Shown here piece by piece: positions 1 to 10,760 of a stretch of 64,000 nt of DNA. The notes beneath the pieces were generated by a model that saw only the letters and a program-made list of their open reading frames with translations, was not told where the DNA came from and did no database searches. The DNA comes from Lycocorax pyrrhopterus obiensis (lineage: Eukaryota; Chordata; Aves; Passeriformes; Paradisaeidae): positions 23,160,757-23,224,756 of the forward strand of contig JACSVZ010000002.1 of assembly GCA_014706295.1 (NCBI GenBank), given 5' to 3'. Within the stretch, counting starts at the first letter, position 1. Each line of letters starts with the position of its first letter. A program made the position numbers and the translations under genes.

Positions 1-3000
1 ACAAAAAAGGAGAGAAACAAAGCAATCTTTCTGATGTTCCGACCGCAGAGGTTATGCACTAAATGGGGTTTTCCAAACAATTCTGATGTAGCAGATGTAA
101 TTTTAATACATAATCATACAGTACATTTTTCATAAGTAAAGAATAGCTTGTCTTTAAACAAAGCAGCAAAATTAGTCATGCATTCCACTAAGGCATTCGT
201 TTTTAATACTGACAACCTTAGGAGCCCACATGCATGTGCTTTTTGCAGTGCCCAGTGATTTCCAGAAGTGACCTTTGCAGAAGACATGAGTTTTGGAGAA
301 GAATTTTTTCATTGCTGCGTAAAGCTCCGTAAACAAAATTGGAATTTTAATGTAGAACTTTATAGATAGAGCTGAGCTAGGTGAAAGTGGTGGCTTGATC
401 CAAGCGTTACTTGGATGATCTTCTTTGGCCTGTATTACACAGGAGGTGACACTTGATCGTTATGGTCCCTTCTGAGTTTAAAATCTGTAAGTGCTTGGAA
501 ACATAATACTAATAATGTAGCAGCTGGGATCTTCAAAGCACTGACAAACAACTAACACCAATCCCACACCCCCAGCACTACTTGGAATGTGATCAGGGCA
601 GATAGATCTAGTAGTTATAGCAGATTGAACTATTTTTTCAGACTGTGCAATGAATTGTCTTCTTTCTATTTATTAATTATAAAACCAGTTCTAATTATGA
701 CTTTTATTTATAATTATTTAATTAGTTGATGTGATCATTTTGCAGCCTTAGGTATTTTTGTTGGATTTATAATATGTTAATGTATAGTCTGCTGATTATT
801 TGATGTTTATCTTTGGTTTCTCCACTGATTTCAGCAAAATGTATCTTTTTTGTGTCTAAACTGGGAAGGCAGCTTTGTCTTTCTAAACTGTTCCTATTCA
901 AAACACTTTCAATTTATATTAGTTATTCAGAATTTCTTGCAAAAAAATCTTAGCAGTATGCCAGGTACACTGGTGACCATTAATACAGTCAAAATGTCAG
1001 CATCACTCTCTTTGAGGAACTACAGATGTCATCCATACTTTCACCCGCAAGTCAGAATTTGTTAATGTTTGAATGTTATTTTCTTTTGCTTTTCTTTGCC
1101 TTACTTAATTGGCATCTCCACTATATGTATGGATCAACTAAGGAATGGTGTAATTCTTATATTGGAGGGTAATATTTCACTACTTAAGTGACTGCATTTT
1201 TCTGAATTAGCAGTAGTTCTCATTCAAGACAGAGCAGGTTTACTGTAGTTCCTAAAAAGCTTGCAGCTGGCTCTGTGGGGAAAAATTACATTGGTGAAAA
1301 GGTTTGACAGAACTTCTGAATGATTAATTGGTGCAGTGGGGGTTAGGACTCAAGACAGGCCTCACAGACTCAATATAATCATCATCACCAAATTCCATGA
1401 AAATTTTGGATGAGTAGAAGAATTAATACCAATTCTCCTTGAATATTTACCCCTCCTTTTCCTTTTCTTCATTAATAATAACCTTTTGTCTTGGTATTTT
1501 GCTGTGTTCTGTAATGAAATTATCTGTAATTTTTACAAAAGTTTAATGAACATTTTCAACAATCTGGTAGTTTAAATGGTCAGGTATTATTCTAACTTAT
1601 GATATAATTTATAAGCAAGGACTCATTCAGGATGTTTTTCTTTTGTCACAAACTGAAAATGAAAACAGAAAAAAAAGTGCCCGTCAGAAACACTGGAGTT
1701 CAGTATCTGTTTAACCTGAAATAGCAATTCTGAAATCTAATCCTGGGAATTCAAGAAGATTATGACTGATGAGATATAAATGTCTTAAAGTGGTCAGCAC
1801 TCCTAAGCAATTCATCCCTGGGTAATTTCTGGACACATGTCCTGCCAGTTCTCAAGAAGAGATCAGATAGGCACAGTATTCAAATTTCTATCTAGCATAC
1901 AGTTGCTAGAAATTAAAAAGACAGCCATTGGCATATTTTTTGAATTATTGCAAATATCAGCATATAATCCATATGCCAGTACATAATTGAGTAGACATGC
2001 TTTTGACTTTTAATTTTTTCTATTTTTCACACTGACCCTAGTGTGGACATGGACAAGAAGTTGTGTCTATGACATTTGTAACTTAAAGTTCTCACTTTAG
2101 TAACCTTTTTTTTTTTTTTATTTAGTGTTTTCAGTGTTGTCTGTTCCTTATTGAAGAGACAGTTTTTACCTGTGCCTATACTGATTCATATAAATTATGC
2201 CATGTCAGCCCAATAAAAGAGTAATGCTGTTTAATCCATCTTCTTGAATTTGTTTTCTGGAAAGTCAGCTTGAGCTGACAAAAATGAATATTTGCATGAA
2301 ACATGCTGTAGGATTATTGATTTTAGAGGATAACATAATCTTTTTTCAAATGCTGTGTTATTTTGGACTGCAATCTACTATCGAGTGGTTTTAGGAAACC
2401 AGTCCATGGAAAAAACCTTTTATAGACTTCAGCATCTACCCAATGAGAGATCTCTACTGAGCAAAGGCATGGTTGAATTTATGAAGTTTCCTAGTAATAA
2501 TAGCAACATGATGTTGACAAGATTGAGCACATATTTTTTTGACTGCATATTACAAAAAGTTTGGTGGATTTGGAAATTTAGGAGGCAGCTATAGGTTACT
2601 AGACCCAGGCCACATCTTGCTGATTACCATTTTAGTCTATTCCCTTCAAGTCTATTACTTTTAGATTATATTGTCTTGTAATATTCTCAAGGATTTAGCT
2701 CCCAGTGAAACAGTAAGTTTTCTCAGATTTCTGTAGGAAGCTTAGAAAAGATAACTCACTTAAATTTAATGTTTGCATTGCATTAACACTTAATGAAGAG
2801 TCAGCTCCCTGCCATGTGAATATATGAACAAGTAAGAAGTCAGTACTTCCTGAAAGTCTTTGTGGAACATGATGCATGTGTTGCATGTTAAACATCACTG
2901 TATTTTAAAATTTGATACTTCACAAAGTTGTGTGAATGTTGCTGTTATTGTAAGCTTGGATTTTGTGCATATAGATGGTAATAAGCATTTGTTTCCGGCA

Positions 3001-3333
3001 CTGTAAATTTTCAGTGTGTCAATATGCTCAATAAAATGTAAATGGAAGGATCAAAACAGTTGCTTTCAAGATGCTGTTGCTCATGATGCTTTAGCATACT
3101 AGGCAGGGCACATGTGATATGACATATTATATGCTCTGGAGTTGTAAAATTTGTATAAATTTTGAGCTGTCAATACAGAAATAATTCATCAACTCCATAA
3201 CCTGAGGAATAGCTTTCCTCGTAGCGCTCCTGGCTATTAAGGCTTGGTGTTTCAACTGTGCTGACTGAAGATGGAATTAGTAAACAGAAAAACGATACAG
3301 CTTTTCATAAAAATGTTCTTGTTTGTGTTTCAG
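1..3333 (+). other. CDK14: CDK14 intron (partial, 3' part)
   Basis: This is the 3' portion of the intron upstream of the penultimate CDK14 coding exon. It is AT-rich and has no reading frame that resembles a known protein. It ends in a T-rich stretch and a CAG acceptor at 3331-3333. A T-run lies at about 2106-2120. I see no recognisable transposon or RNA gene inside it. The assignment as intron rests on the phase of the following exon, which begins with the last base of a split lysine codon. Confidence 0.85.
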
Positions 3334-3473
3334 GCTGAGCTGTGTGAACTATGCAGAAGATCTAGCCTCCAAACTACTCCAGTGTTTCCCAAAGAACAGA
3401 TTGTCAGCACAGGCAGCTCTGAGCCATGAGTACTTCAGTGATCTGCCCCCACGGCTATGGGAGTTAACTGATA
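3334..3473 (+). CDS. CDK14: CDK14 penultimate coding exon, end of kinase C-lobe
   Basis: This 140-bp internal exon encodes 46 complete residues of CDK14 (PFTAIRE-1), a cyclin-dependent kinase that pairs with cyclin Y at the plasma membrane and phosphorylates the Wnt co-receptor LRP6. The translation starts L-S-C-V-N-Y-A-E-D-L-A-S-K-L-L-Q and continues through K-N-R-L-S-A-Q-A-A-L-S-H-E-Y-F to L-W-E-L-T-D. The arginine in K-N-R is the conserved subdomain XI arginine that packs the end of the kinase fold. The exon is preceded by TTTCAG and followed by a GTGAGT donor at 3474. Its first base completes a lysine codon, and its last base A joins TG of the next exon to make ATG. CDK15 is excluded because its sequence here differs clearly, as I recall it. 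Compared with the human protein as I remember it, there are substitutions at the C of S-C-V, the Y of N-Y-A and the F of Q-C-F-P. Confidence 0.97.
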
Positions 3474-6400
3474 GTGAGTATAGCCACCTCCAAATCAATT
3501 AAAAACAAAGATTCTAGTTCAGACAGATGCATGTGTGTATGCTAACCCTCACATGCAGACAGCTTCATGGACACACACAGCCACACACAAAATACGTGAC
3601 TGCAATTGTGTAGATTGAAATTACATAGTTAGCTTGACACAGGACAAAATGGATTTTTTTTTTTTTCGCTATCTCTGCTCTGCAGCCTGCTATCTTTGTA
3701 TTTGATTATGTGTGGAGCCAATAGAACTCTCTGAATTGTCATAAAGCAAAAGGAAAAATGCAATTTACATATTTAGAGCTTTTCACTTTATAACGTACAG
3801 TACTTCTTAACTAGCTGCAGCACGCAGGATAAAAATCCAGCTGTGTTTGACTCACAGAATCTCTGTGTGTTACAACAGTAACCTTTAAGAAAGGACTCAG
3901 CATTCAGAAGTCTGAGAAACACAAAGTAAACAATCAGTTAATTTGCTGAATTAGACTGTGTAAGAAGAGGATGGCAAATGATATTCTTAACTAAGAATGC
4001 TTTCACTATTTACATACATCCTTTTGCTTCTTTTATTAAACAGAATGTATTCCAGTTGACTTGGCAGAAATGTTCCTATCATCGTGTATACTGTCAATTA
4101 TCTTTTTAGTAATTTTAGATCATTTATATTGTATGTCTGCATGTTGTTTTTCAGTGTTAAAAGCACGACACTATTTATTCAGGGAAAAAATAGTATAATG
4201 AATGATATTTTTTATTCAGAGAAGGTTCTGTTATTAAAACAGGTTTCACAAGGGAGTAACAGTCAGGATTTTGCTTTAACTCAGTATGGTGAAGAGATGC
4301 ATGCTTGCATTACAGCACTGTGTGTTCTTTTCTGTTTTCAAACATGCATCCATTAGCAAAAGATCTAAATCCAGTAGTACCTCAAGGCAGAAAGTTCAGA
4401 GATGCAACAATGGAACATGTGTGTGTAACTACAGATGATTTAAAAGTTTGCTTCTAAAAACTAAGCTCTCTTTCTGAATATTCATCCACAATAGAATATG
4501 TTTACAGCAGTGTCGGCACAAAAACTTTTGTCTTCCTAAAGTTTATCTTTTCCATCCTCAACAGCTGGTTCTGTGGCTTGGCTGTCCAAGTACCCTACTC
4601 CCAGCTCTGCACTGAAGAGCACTCTCTCATTTGTGGAATATGAACATTAAAACCAAAATAGCACCAATAATTTCTGTCCATCACTGTCATAGACTGTGTT
4701 CTTGCTCTGCAAAAAGATCCCCAGTTTCCTCCTCTGCCATGATGACCCACCACTCAGTTTGCTGACTGTGGTACTTGATAAGCAGAAAATTTAAAGGTTC
4801 AGTGTAAATTAATGCTGCTGTTGAAAGTCTGCCTTTGCAGAAACTGATGCAAAGAGATTCTTTTCTTCAGGACTAATGAAACATCAAGAATGCCAGTTCA
4901 TTTATCCTATTTCCACTAAATGGAAAACAAGAATCACTCTGCAGCGGTGACATCTCAATCCTTCTGACTGTGTGATTTAGTCTAGCCAGGATTTTGAATT
5001 CTGAATTCTGCAGTAGTACTTTTCTGTTAATATGGACTTATTACCCACTTGCCACTTAGTTTATCAGTCAGTGGTTAAATCCAGTTCTATCAGTGAAGTA
5101 AATGCCTACACATTATCACTCTGCAGCAGGCTGCCAACAGAGACAGTCTTGTCCTAGTCATTAACAAGCACAATGTATGCAGAACACCAGAGGGGAATTA
5201 AAACCACAAAAAATACCTCAGGGTGGTATTTTTAATATGAGAATTTAATTTGTAATTTCACAGATTAAGAATTTTGGCTGCATTAATCCTTTTATCAGCT
5301 CACAGCAGGTTATTTGCAGAAGCATAACCATAAGGCGATATTCATTGGCAGAAACACGTCTTTGCATAACGTTAAACATCAGGAGCAGTGAAACCTTTTG
5401 AAGGGGGGAGAATAAAGATGAAAAATCATTATATTTTAAAGCAAGGTTCTTCTAAATGCCTCCAGTAAAATTTTGAGTTACAGAAAGACTATTTCTGTGT
5501 CTAGTAGATAATCATTATGAAGCATAAATCCAGATGCAAGAAAGGACAATCCCAGTATCAAATACTACAATCATTTCTATTTAGCATGACTTGGATATAC
5601 TTGTAAACATATTTACAAAACAAAGAAGTCATATACTTTGGAGAGTTGGGAAAATGTTTACTGTGTAGTGAAATTACCAGTTTTTGTGATTCTAGTTCTC
5701 TGTGCTAATATTTCACATCAAGAAACACTATTGATAGTTAATGAAATACAGTTATAAACATATTGAGTATTTATGTACAAACAAAGTTACTGCTTTCTAA
5801 TTCGGACACCACTGTGATTTTGCAAATCTCTGTATTGAATAGTATTTATCATGTTTTGTCCAATTTGGTCCTAATGCTGAACTGCAAATTTGGGGATTTT
5901 AGCACTAAAAACCAGGGAAAGACTCATATGTGGGTAGAAAGGCAAATAGAATGAATCAGTGGAATGATTTTCCATCAGAAAATAATTTCCTTGGAATCAC
6001 AGTATTTCACAAAAGTATGGTGACTCTGCCTACACTGAAAAAGTAAAAATGAAGTGTTTGACTTTCTGTTCTGGTTTTGACCTTTAGTACTATGTATTTG
6101 TATTCTATGTAATACTTTACAGTGTAATTTTTTTAATGGGGTTTATTTTAAAAATGCGTGCAAAGTTAGTTTATGTGAGAAGGACAATTTTGCTTTTTTT
6201 ACTTGGTTTAGTTTCAAGCCAAGGCATAATTTCAGTTGGGTTGGAAGTTCAATTTCCAGATAAGCTCTGTCTAGAAGGTAGCCACTTTCAGTTTTTGCAA
6301 ATAGTAAATTAAAAACGTAAGAGTAGTGCCGTTCTGCTAAAAACAGCTTGTTCAGGAATACAACGCAATTTATGATGCAGCATAATTTTCATTCATCTCA

Positions 6401-7534
6401 AAACTGAGCAGTAATCTATAGATTAATCCTTTTTACTAAATATGTCTACTTGTTATTTTCTATATATTAAAAAAAATCAGTCCTCCCACTTTTCTACTTT
6501 TATATTTGAGAGCTCATATTCATTTATTTGCATAGACTATCTGCCATTCACAATGTGTGTTACTGAGGATAGCAGAATAAGAAACGCAAGTTGAGATGTC
6601 AAACTAGAGTGGGAAGGTCTGTGCATAAAGAAATAGCCAGGTCTTTTAAAGACATATAGATGAAAAAGTAGTTCCAAAAACTTACAGGTATGCCAGTTGT
6701 TAGTGCAAAAAAGAAAACTCTTACATCTCTGATTAGTTCTTTAGCATTTCCTTATGGAATCATGCAGTGGCAGCTCTCTTGAGAATATTGTTATATGGAG
6801 GTTTGTTTTCAGGATATATTAAAAGTCTTTGATTTTTCCCCATCAGATTGAGGCATCCTAAGTAGAAATGAGTTTTCATATTATCAATGTGTTAGTCCTT
6901 AACCATTTGCAGTTTGATTCCTGTGATTATTATCATCATGCCTCCAATAATTAGTTGCCTGGTGTGACATCGAAGTTGTCAAGGTTTTTCTAGCTCATGC
7001 AAAAGGGGATTGCTTCACGTAAAAGATTTTTGAGTTGTTGGGATATTTTTAACAAGCATAGTTGTCTTTAGTAATTCAAAAAAGAAAGTCAAACAAGATA
7101 GTTCAGTTCTACTGAACTGAATCTGATATCAAGATTCCGAAGATGTAATATGTGATATCAAATTATTGTAAAACCGTGCTGCATGTTTTACCTTCTTATT
7201 TATTTCTAAGTTCTCTCAGCAGAAATTTGAAAGTGGAAGTTATTAATTGTATAGTGGTGTAGAGCACAAATAAACACACACAGTCTGGAAACAGGTTTTT
7301 TTGAAGATGCGTGCAGTAAAGAATATTTGTGTCACACAACTTGCATCATAATGCATTCAGCTTCTTTCCATTAAGAATTTTTACAGTGCTTATTTGCAGA
7401 AATAGGTGGTATATGTAAAAGCTGTATATATTTACTGTGTTGTGTGTGCCATAAATATTAAATAATTACTTTTAAATTACTGCTTTTACTGCAAAAAGAA
7501 ATCACAGTTTCTGAACTGAGACTCTTTTTTACAG
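3474..7534 (+). other. CDK14: CDK14 last coding intron
   Basis: This 4.06-kb intron is bounded by GTGAGT at 3474 and a TTTTTTACAG acceptor ending at 7534. It interrupts the codon A|TG (phase 1). The content is AT-rich with interspersed CA-rich words near 3550-3590 and short T-runs. I see no coding sequence, no RNA gene and no intact transposon in it. The small open frames at 4084-4356 and 5763-5954 resemble no known protein. Confidence 0.9.
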
Positions 7535-7650
7535 TGTCTTCTATTTTTACTGTACCGAATGTAAGACTACAGCCAGAGACTGGAGAAAGCATGAGAGCCT
7601 TTGGAAAAAACAATAGTTATGGCAAAGGTGTATCAAACAGCAAACATTGA
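7535..7650 (+). CDS. CDK14: CDK14 last coding exon, C-terminal tail and stop
   Basis: After the split ATG codon this exon encodes 37 residues and a TGA stop at 7648-7650. The tail runs S-S-I-F-T-V-P-N-V-R-L-Q-P-E, then G-E-S-M-R-A-F-G-K-N-N-S-Y-G-K and ends S-N-S-K-H. This is the characteristic C-terminus of CDK14, outside the kinase fold. Compared with the human protein as I recall it, there is a threonine in P-E-T-G and G-V instead of S-L near the end. The reading frame is intact across both exons, with no stop or frameshift, so this is the functional gene and not a retrocopy. About 84 residues of a protein of roughly 450-470 residues lie in the window. Confidence 0.97.
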
Positions 7651-7988
7651 AGAATACCTATGTTCACAACTGATAATGCAGGTAAGACATGGTTATTGGA
7701 AAGGATATATTTGAAAATGCTCTATAGTTATCTTTAGAGAAACAAAATACAAAACTCAACTGCACATGTCCATGTGCAGGCTGATACTCTGTTTTCACAG
7801 TTTTACAGTCCTTATGAAGAGTGTAAGTTCTGAGCAGGAATGAGTGCCACTGACAGGTTGGAAATATTGCAGAAGTTGGCAATTAAACAATAGTTTGCCT
7901 TTAATTTGGACTGATACTTTTCATTCCCCTGGTAAAATATGCAGAGACAAAATACCTCTTGCCAGTTCTGTTGTTAAACTTTGGGGCA

Positions 7989-8057
7989 AGGACGAGAAAT
8001 TCTATGATTCTATGATTTAAGGTCCCTCACAACCCTAACCATTCTATGGTTCTCTTA
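7989..8057 (+). mobile_element. CR1 LINE 3' tail, 5'-truncated
   Basis: The segment contains the signature end of avian CR1 elements: a GGAC word, AAGGTCCCT, CAACCCTAACC and ATTCTATG octamers. An ATTCTATGATTCTATGAT run also sits in front of AAGGTCCC, an unusual position for the octamer, so two tails may have been joined. Only the last 70 bases or so are recognisable, which is typical of 5'-truncated CR1 insertions. It lies about 340 bp after the CDK14 stop codon and is probably carried in the 3' UTR. Confidence 0.8.
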
Positions 8058-9056
8058 TTTAGTAGGTTGGTAGTCTTGATAGCAGAAGGATGTTCTTGAT
8101 AGAGAAAGAGGTGCTGTCATGTAGTGATTATGATCTATATCACTGGATCAACGAATACTGTTTTGTTTAACCAAAGTTATTCAGCAGTGAAATAGTGTGT
8201 AATATGACTTCTGGTATTCAAAGAGTAGAACAGAACTTGGGAAGGCCAGGTGAATAGAGAGGCTACTTACCAAATTACAGCAAGGGAATGGTGGTGTTAT
8301 ATCATGGCATTAATTGTCTTCTGCCCATATGCACCACCCCCGTGTTTGTTCAGTGGGATTTAGCACTTGGCAGACTCTTCCAGATTAGCAGTATTCCCTT
8401 ATATAGCTGCTTTGCTTATTATGCTTCTCTAAATGGTTTCATACCAGAGTGTTTCACAAAATACCTAAAGTGCAGACTCTTTTCATTCAAAAAAACAAGG
8501 CCTGCCTTTTTTTCACTTGTTTGTTTTTAAAGACACGGTTGCTTTTGCATGTTGAGTCCATTATAACAGTTTGTTACAGAAGTTCTAGGAGCTGAGATAA
8601 ATGCACACGCTACTCATGTACCTATTTGAAGATACAGTCTCATATAAATGTAGTTGATATTCACGTGATGTCTGTATTTAGCTAAGTCTGCTTTTTTCAA
8701 CATCAGATACAACTTTCTCTAATGAATTACGTTTGGGTTTACTGTTGTATGCTTATGTATGATTCGTTTTTTTAGCTTTTAATGTTATGGAGTCTTTGCC
8801 TGACAGGCAGTAACTACTGAAAAACTGGAATGAATAGATTTTGGTGCTGACAGCCTGCCCCAATTTTTGCACAAGCTCTTCGCCAACAAACCATTTAAGA
8901 TTCTCTAATGTCAGAAATGAGGCTGCCTCAGAGCAGTCTGTTTACATCTTTATTGACAAGCTAATCCCTACTTTTTCCTGGGGCTGTGTCCCTGCAGACA
9001 TCTCTTCAACCTTGTCTGTTCTAATGTGACATATCATCCATCTATATTATATTTAG

Positions 9057-9062
9057 AATAAA
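9057..9062 (+). terminator. CDK14: candidate poly(A) signal, proximal
   Basis: An AATAAA hexamer in AGAATAAATTC, the first one I found downstream of the CDK14 stop. Use of this site is not shown by the sequence. A short CDK14 transcript could end about 20 bp later. Confidence 0.25.
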
Positions 9063-10637
9063 TTCTAAAGTATATTTAGAATGTGCCCATCTGTGCTAAA
9101 GACCTTTTGTGTGGAAGCTTATGTACAGAATCTCGATTCTCATGTACAGAACCTCCTTTCTGTTGCTTCCAAACAAATGTAATTTTTCATTTATAAAATA
9201 TGCAATGGAAGGTTTGTATTTGCAAATGAGCATGTAAAATAGCTCAAAAGAGAACCATTGGATCATTCTTATTGAACATCTATTTGAGCAGGTACAAATT
9301 ACTGTTCTAAAATTTTATAGGTGAACAGAAAGAGAAAACCCAAATGCACCCTTTACATACTTCACTATACTGTTGTGGCTGCTCAAGCACAGTTTTAATG
9401 CAGAATAGCACATTTCATTGTGAAAGGTCTGAAACCACTTAGCACTTGTTGTGACATTATTGATTACAGTTTTCCTCTGTGGCCTGGGACTTTGTTCTGT
9501 TAGGTGCTTACAGTGCAATAACATATCAGCTCCCTGCTGTAGTATTTGACTTGTGCCACGAGATGGGGACCAGCAGATAATGCTGGAAAAGTATTGTTAC
9601 CGAACAGAGGTTCTCTCACTTGTACCATGTGGGGAGGTGGCGATTAATGAGATGAAACTAAAATACATGGGGAAGCAGGAGAACTGTGGACACGGAAAAT
9701 GGATTTGGGTGAAGAATTATTTGAATGGGTGGAAACCTTTAAAGGGATGAGACTACCAAGCAAGTAGAGGTGTGAGTCAGTGTGGAAAATGAAAGGAGTT
9801 GGGAAAAGAGACTGCAGTTTTGGTAATGTGAAAAGAAGGTCTGGTGAATGGCAGGTGGCTGTGATTTTAAGCAGTAGAGTAGTGGCTGGCAAGTAGGATG
9901 TTCAGTCAGGAAAATGGATGCGTTATGAGTCAGTTACTCCAGCAGAAGCCTGGAGTTGGAGTCAGCAGGAGAGTACCATTAGGGAAGGGGTGTTTATTGC
10001 AATATATTCTGTCAAAGTCTCCATTCACAAGGCTCAGTGAAGCAAAAAGATGCATGAATAGCAAAAGGAAAGATGGCAGTAGCTCTCCAGGGCCATGAAG
10101 TTAACAGGTAAACAAGGCAAGTAGTTAGAGGGATGGAGGCAAATAGTACAAGATGTGAAGATGTCAACAAGCATAATCAGATAACATCCCAGCTAGTGGG
10201 ATAAAGGAAAATTGGAAGGGGTAAATATCACAAGGAAATAAATCTGATTATAAAAAAAAAACCAAACAACCATAGCAAAAAAATGTTTCTAACTTGTCTC
10301 CTGGACAAGGCTGGTGTATATATGTGTTTTACTCAGCTTTGTGTGTTGACTTTGTGCATATATAGAGATGGCAGGGAAGTTAGAAAGAGCTGGAATTTTG
10401 AGGTATTCCAGTATCTTTCAGGAACTTGTGAAAGAGAAAAATATGTAGATAGTTGCTCACTAAATCCTCTGACACATGTGTAAAGGAAAGGTTTTATTTT
10501 TTATATATTTTTATACATTTATACATTGTAAAGGAATTTATTAGAGAAACCCACAAAGAAATGCAAACAAGGAACCATCTTCAACCACCTCCAAAACCTA
10601 GTGCTGAAGAAAATTCTAGTCTTACGTCTTTTGTCTG

Positions 10638-10682
10638 GTCCTTCCTGCCTTGCTTCCTTCCTTCCTTGCTTCCTTCCTTCCT
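10638..10682 (+). repeat. CCTT-type microsatellite
   Basis: An imperfect tract of CCTT and GCTT tetramers, pyrimidine-only apart from scattered G. It produces low-complexity open frames on both strands, which are artefacts. Confidence 0.9.
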
Positions 10683-10720
10683 AGTGTTCCTAATTTCCCT
10701 GTTTTGGGGGTGAAATAGGA

Positions 10721-10744
10721 AATAAAATTGAGAGACCCAATAAA
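10721..10744 (+). terminator. CDK14: paired candidate poly(A) signals
   Basis: Two AATAAA hexamers 18 bp apart (10721-10726 and 10739-10744) precede a TG- and T-containing stretch. This is about 3.1 kb after the stop codon, similar to the long 3' UTR I recall for mammalian CDK14. It is the best visible candidate for the main 3' end, but it is unproven. Confidence 0.3.
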
Positions 10745-10760
10745 GATGCTGTGCCAAATC

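Larger units (their letters stand above)
7651..10760 (+). other. CDK14: CDK14 3' UTR (extent uncertain)
   Basis: Sequence following the CDK14 stop codon. In mammals the CDK14 3' UTR is several kilobases long, so this stretch is plausibly transcribed. The end is inferred only from two close AATAAA hexamers at 10721 and 10739. It holds a CR1 3' tail at about 7989-8057, a purine-rich stretch at about 9550-10200, and a CCTT microsatellite at 10638-10682. The short open frames within it resemble no protein family. Confidence 0.45.
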
